A stretch of 64,000 bases of DNA from Antarcticimicrobium sp040365005 (lineage in GTDB: Bacteria > Pseudomonadota > Alphaproteobacteria > Rhodobacterales > Rhodobacteraceae), in contig NZ_BAABWV010000014.1 of the NCBI RefSeq assembly GCF_040365005.1, positions 1 through 64,000 of the forward strand, given 5' to 3'. The notes under the pieces are model-generated. The model ran no database searches. It saw only the letters and a list, made by a program, of their open reading frames with translations, and was not told where the DNA came from. How positions within the stretch are numbered: the first letter of the stretch is position 1; the number at the start of each line of letters is the position of its first letter. The translations under genes and the position numbers were made by a program. Shown here piece by piece: positions 62,129 through 64,000 of the stretch.

Positions 62129-63650
62129 CCGGCCGCCGATGACGCGGGCGGCCCGGTGGCGGTTGCGCTGGCGCATGGCCATTGCCGCGCTGATCGGCGC
62201 GGTCGGGGCCATGGGGCTGGCGCCAATCGGGGCCTGGCCCGCGACGGTGCTGGCGCTGGTGCTTTTGCCGCCGCTGCTGATCGCCTGTACCACCCCGCGC
62301 GCGGCGGCGCTGACCGGCTGGGCCTTTGGTACCGGCTGGTTCGCCCACGGGCTGTTCTGGATCGTCGAACCCTTCCTGGTCGAGCCCGAGCGATACGGTT
62401 GGATGGCCCCCTTTGCGCTGGTCTTTCTGGCGGGCGGGCTGGCGCTGTTCTGGGGGGCGGCGGCCTGGGCCGCGCATCGTTTCGCCCGGGGTCCGGCGGG
62501 CCGCACCGCGGCGCTGGCGGTGACCCTGTCGCTGGCCGAGTTCGGGCGCGCCTATCTGTTGACCGGGTTTCCCTGGGCGGCGCCGGCGCAGGTCTGGGTC
62601 GATACCCCGGTCGCCCAACTCCTGGCCTGGATCGGGCCGCAGGGCCTGGGGTTGGCGACCCTGGCGGTCGCGCTGACGCCGGGCCTGGCGCTGGCGCGGG
62701 GGCGGGGGAAACGCACCCTCGTGCTGTCCTGCCTGCCCGCCGCGGTCCTTGCCGTGGCCGCCTATGCCGCCGCCTCGGGCGGGCCGCCCGTGACCGCCAC
62801 CGGCGCGACCGTCCGGCTGGTCCAGCCCAACGCGCCGCAGCATCAGAAATGGGATCCGGCCCATATCCCGATCTTCTTCAAGCGGCAGATCGACTTTACT
62901 GCGGCCGAGCCGCGCCCGGACCTGGTCGTCTGGCCCGAAAGCGCGGTGCCGGTCGCCCTAAACGACGCTGCCCCGACGCTGGCGCGCATCGCGCAGTCGG
63001 CACGGGGCGCCGAGGTGGTGCTGGGCATCCAGCGTTTCGATGGCTGGCGCGTCTACAACTCGCTGATCCGGCTCGACGGTGCCGGCGAGGTGGCCGGGAT
63101 TTACGACAAGCACCACCTTGTGCCCTTTGGCGAATACGTGCCGCTGGGCGATCTGGCGGCGCGGTTCGGACTCTACGGGTTTGCCGCGCAAGAGGGGCAG
63201 GGCTACAGCGCCGGTCCGGGCCCACGGCTGCTGGATCTCGGCGCGCTTGGGTCGGCCTTGCCGCTGATCTGCTACGAGGCGGTGTTCCCGCAGGACGTGA
63301 ACGCCGCGCCGCAGCGCCCGAGCCTGTTGCTGCAGGTGACCAACGACGCCTGGTTCGGCACCCGGTCTGGCCCCTATCAGCACCTCGCCCAGGCCCGGAT
63401 GCGGGCGATCGAGCAGGGGCTGCCGCTGGCGCGGGCGGCCAATACCGGCATCTCGGCGATGATCGGCCCGCGTGGAGAGGTGATCGACAGCATCCCGCTG
63501 GGGCAGGCAGGCTATGTCGACGTGACGCTGCCGGCGCCGCTGCCGCCCACGCTTTATGCACGCTCAGGCGACTGGCCTGTGTTGCTGCTGCTACTATGTG
63601 CCGCCTTCGCGTTTAAGCTGGTGCAAAGCCCCCGCAGATCGCCTACATAG
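62115..63650 (+). CDS. lnt: Apolipoprotein N-acyltransferase
   Basis: 511 residues with several N-terminal membrane helices and a nitrilase-like periplasmic domain. The catalytic triad is E275 (WPESAV), K332 (YDKHHLVPFG) and C386 (LICYEAVFP), matching E. coli E267, K335, C387. Adds the third acyl chain to lipoproteins. ATG at 62115 overlaps the corC end; ATG 62139 (MTRAARWRLRWR) is an alternative start. Confidence 0.93.
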   Translation: MPTNDRPPMTRAARWRLRWRMAIAALIGAVGAMGLAPIGAWPATVLALVLLPPLLIACTTPRAAALTGWAFGTGWFAHGLFWIVEPFLVEPERYGWMAPFALVFLAGGLALFWGAAAWAAHRFARGPAGRTAALAVTLSLAEFGRAYLLTGFPWAAPAQVWVDTPVAQLLAWIGPQGLGLATLAVALTPGLALARGRGKRTLVLSCLPAAVLAVAAYAAASGGPPVTATGATVRLVQPNAPQHQKWDPAHIPIFFKRQIDFTAAEPRPDLVVWPESAVPVALNDAAPTLARIAQSARGAEVVLGIQRFDGWRVYNSLIRLDGAGEVAGIYDKHHLVPFGEYVPLGDLAARFGLYGFAAQEGQGYSAGPGPRLLDLGALGSALPLICYEAVFPQDVNAAPQRPSLLLQVTNDAWFGTRSGPYQHLAQARMRAIEQGLPLARAANTGISAMIGPRGEVIDSIPLGQAGYVDVTLPAPLPPTLYARSGDWPVLLLLLCAAFAFKLVQSPRRSPT

Positions 63651-63694
63651 CGATTGACCGGCCCGCGGATCGCGCGGACCCGGGTTTGACGACT

Positions 63695-63739
63695 GTCACA
63701 ACGGCTTCCTGGCGTGGCAGGCAAAACACCAATGGAGCA
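63695..63739 (+). promoter_or_regulatory. SAM/SAH riboswitch
   Basis: Bases from gtcacaacggcttcctgg to tggagca match the Rhodobacterales SAM/SAH riboswitch consensus directly before metK. The P1 stem is cctg with cagg around gcgtgg; a pseudoknot pairs gcttc with ggagc, so the ribosome site ggag lies inside the ligand-bound fold. It should lower MetK translation when SAM or SAH is high. It ends five bases before the metK ATG. Confidence 0.92.
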
Positions 63740-63744
63740 CTTTC

Positions 63745-64000
63745 ATGTCCCGCAAGAACTATATCTTCACCTCCGAGTCCGTCTCGGAGGGCCACCCCGA
63801 CAAGGTCTGCGACCGGATTTCCGACGCTGTTCTCGATGCCTTCCTCGCCGAGGAGCCCGAAGCGCGTGTCGCCTGCGAGACCTTCGCGACGACGGGCATG
63901 GTTGTCATCGGCGGCGAGGTCGGCCTGTCCGACCAGGAGCAGCTCAAGAACTACATGGGCCGGATCGGCCAGATCGCCCGCGATTGCATCAAGGACATCG
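63745..64000 (+). CDS. metK: S-adenosylmethionine synthetase, 3' end outside window
   Basis: The first 85 residues are present: IFTSESVSEGHPDKVCDRISDAVLDAFL is the MetK N-terminal signature (methionine and metal site), with FATTGMVVIGGEV following. ATG at 63745 is set by the riboswitch-borne ggag site. Makes SAM from Met and ATP, so it is the natural gene for SAM feedback. Continues past the right edge. Confidence 0.96.
   Translation, partial: MSRKNYIFTSESVSEGHPDKVCDRISDAVLDAFLAEEPEARVACETFATTGMVVIGGEVGLSDQEQLKNYMGRIGQIARDCIKDI

Noticed and set aside
63654..63682. Possible sigma-70 promoter (ttgacc) before metK
   Set aside because: No acceptable -10 element at the proper spacing; the real start may be within lnt or not of this type.

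Overview
The window reads as about 64 kb of chromosome from an alphaproteobacterium of the Rhodobacteraceae (Roseobacter-like). The evidence is a uniformly GC-rich, densely coding sequence, a SAM/SAH-type riboswitch directly before metK (a Rhodobacterales hallmark), fabA-fabB-fabI divergent from an Irr-type Fur regulator, a fused indolepyruvate ferredoxin oxidoreductase, and a MaoC-phosphotransacetylase fusion paired with ackA. No rRNA, tRNA or CRISPR array was seen.

Layout. 1-1770: the 3' part of a TniB-like transposition ATPase, its terminator, a set of repeated end-like motifs including a near-perfect 23-bp inverted repeat, and a decayed non-coding stretch; this looks like the edge of a Mu/Tn7-type (TniAB) transposon. 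1768-3659: a divergent phosphonate pair (DUF1045 protein and phnM). 3737-11528: an eight-gene minus-strand operon with overlapping stops and starts for a surface or exported glycan (nucleotide-sugar dehydrogenase, four glycosyltransferases, histidine phosphatase, NodB-like deacetylase, small methyltransferase-like protein). 11749-14127: a large MscS-type channel. 14135-20025: a peptide/oligosaccharide-type ABC importer operon. 20234-24189: a second copy of the small methyltransferase-like family, the MaoC-PTA/AckA pair and a glutathione transferase. 24201-28223: indolepyruvate ferredoxin oxidoreductase with a divergent Lrp/AsnC regulator.

28403-40963 is the most unusual block: a LysM/FecR-like exported protein, a 1618-residue exported protein with about 15 PKD-like domains, a membrane class III adenylate cyclase with intact catalytic residues, and, after a small opposing DUF3307 gene, an ABC-exporter-like protein with a degenerate nucleotide-binding domain, a roughly 320-residue insert and a C-terminal cyclic-nucleotide-binding domain. 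I propose this as a cell-envelope sensing/cAMP-output module; that is inference from gene order and motifs.

40974-50642 is a run of minus-strand accessory metabolism: a SqrR/BigR-like persulfide sensor, an enolase-superfamily sugar-acid enzyme, a zinc alcohol dehydrogenase, a Tet-like MFS pump, two alpha/beta hydrolases (one PcaD-like), an RTX protein, and a tightly overlapping threonine dehydratase-like / hydrolase / haloacid dehalogenase trio. 50817-64000 is mostly housekeeping: an FKBP isomerase, fabI-fabB-fabA and irr, a phytanoyl-CoA dioxygenase-like protein, miaB, an OmpA-like protein and a lipoprotein that share a domain, then phoH-ybeY-corC-lnt, the SAM/SAH riboswitch and the start of metK.
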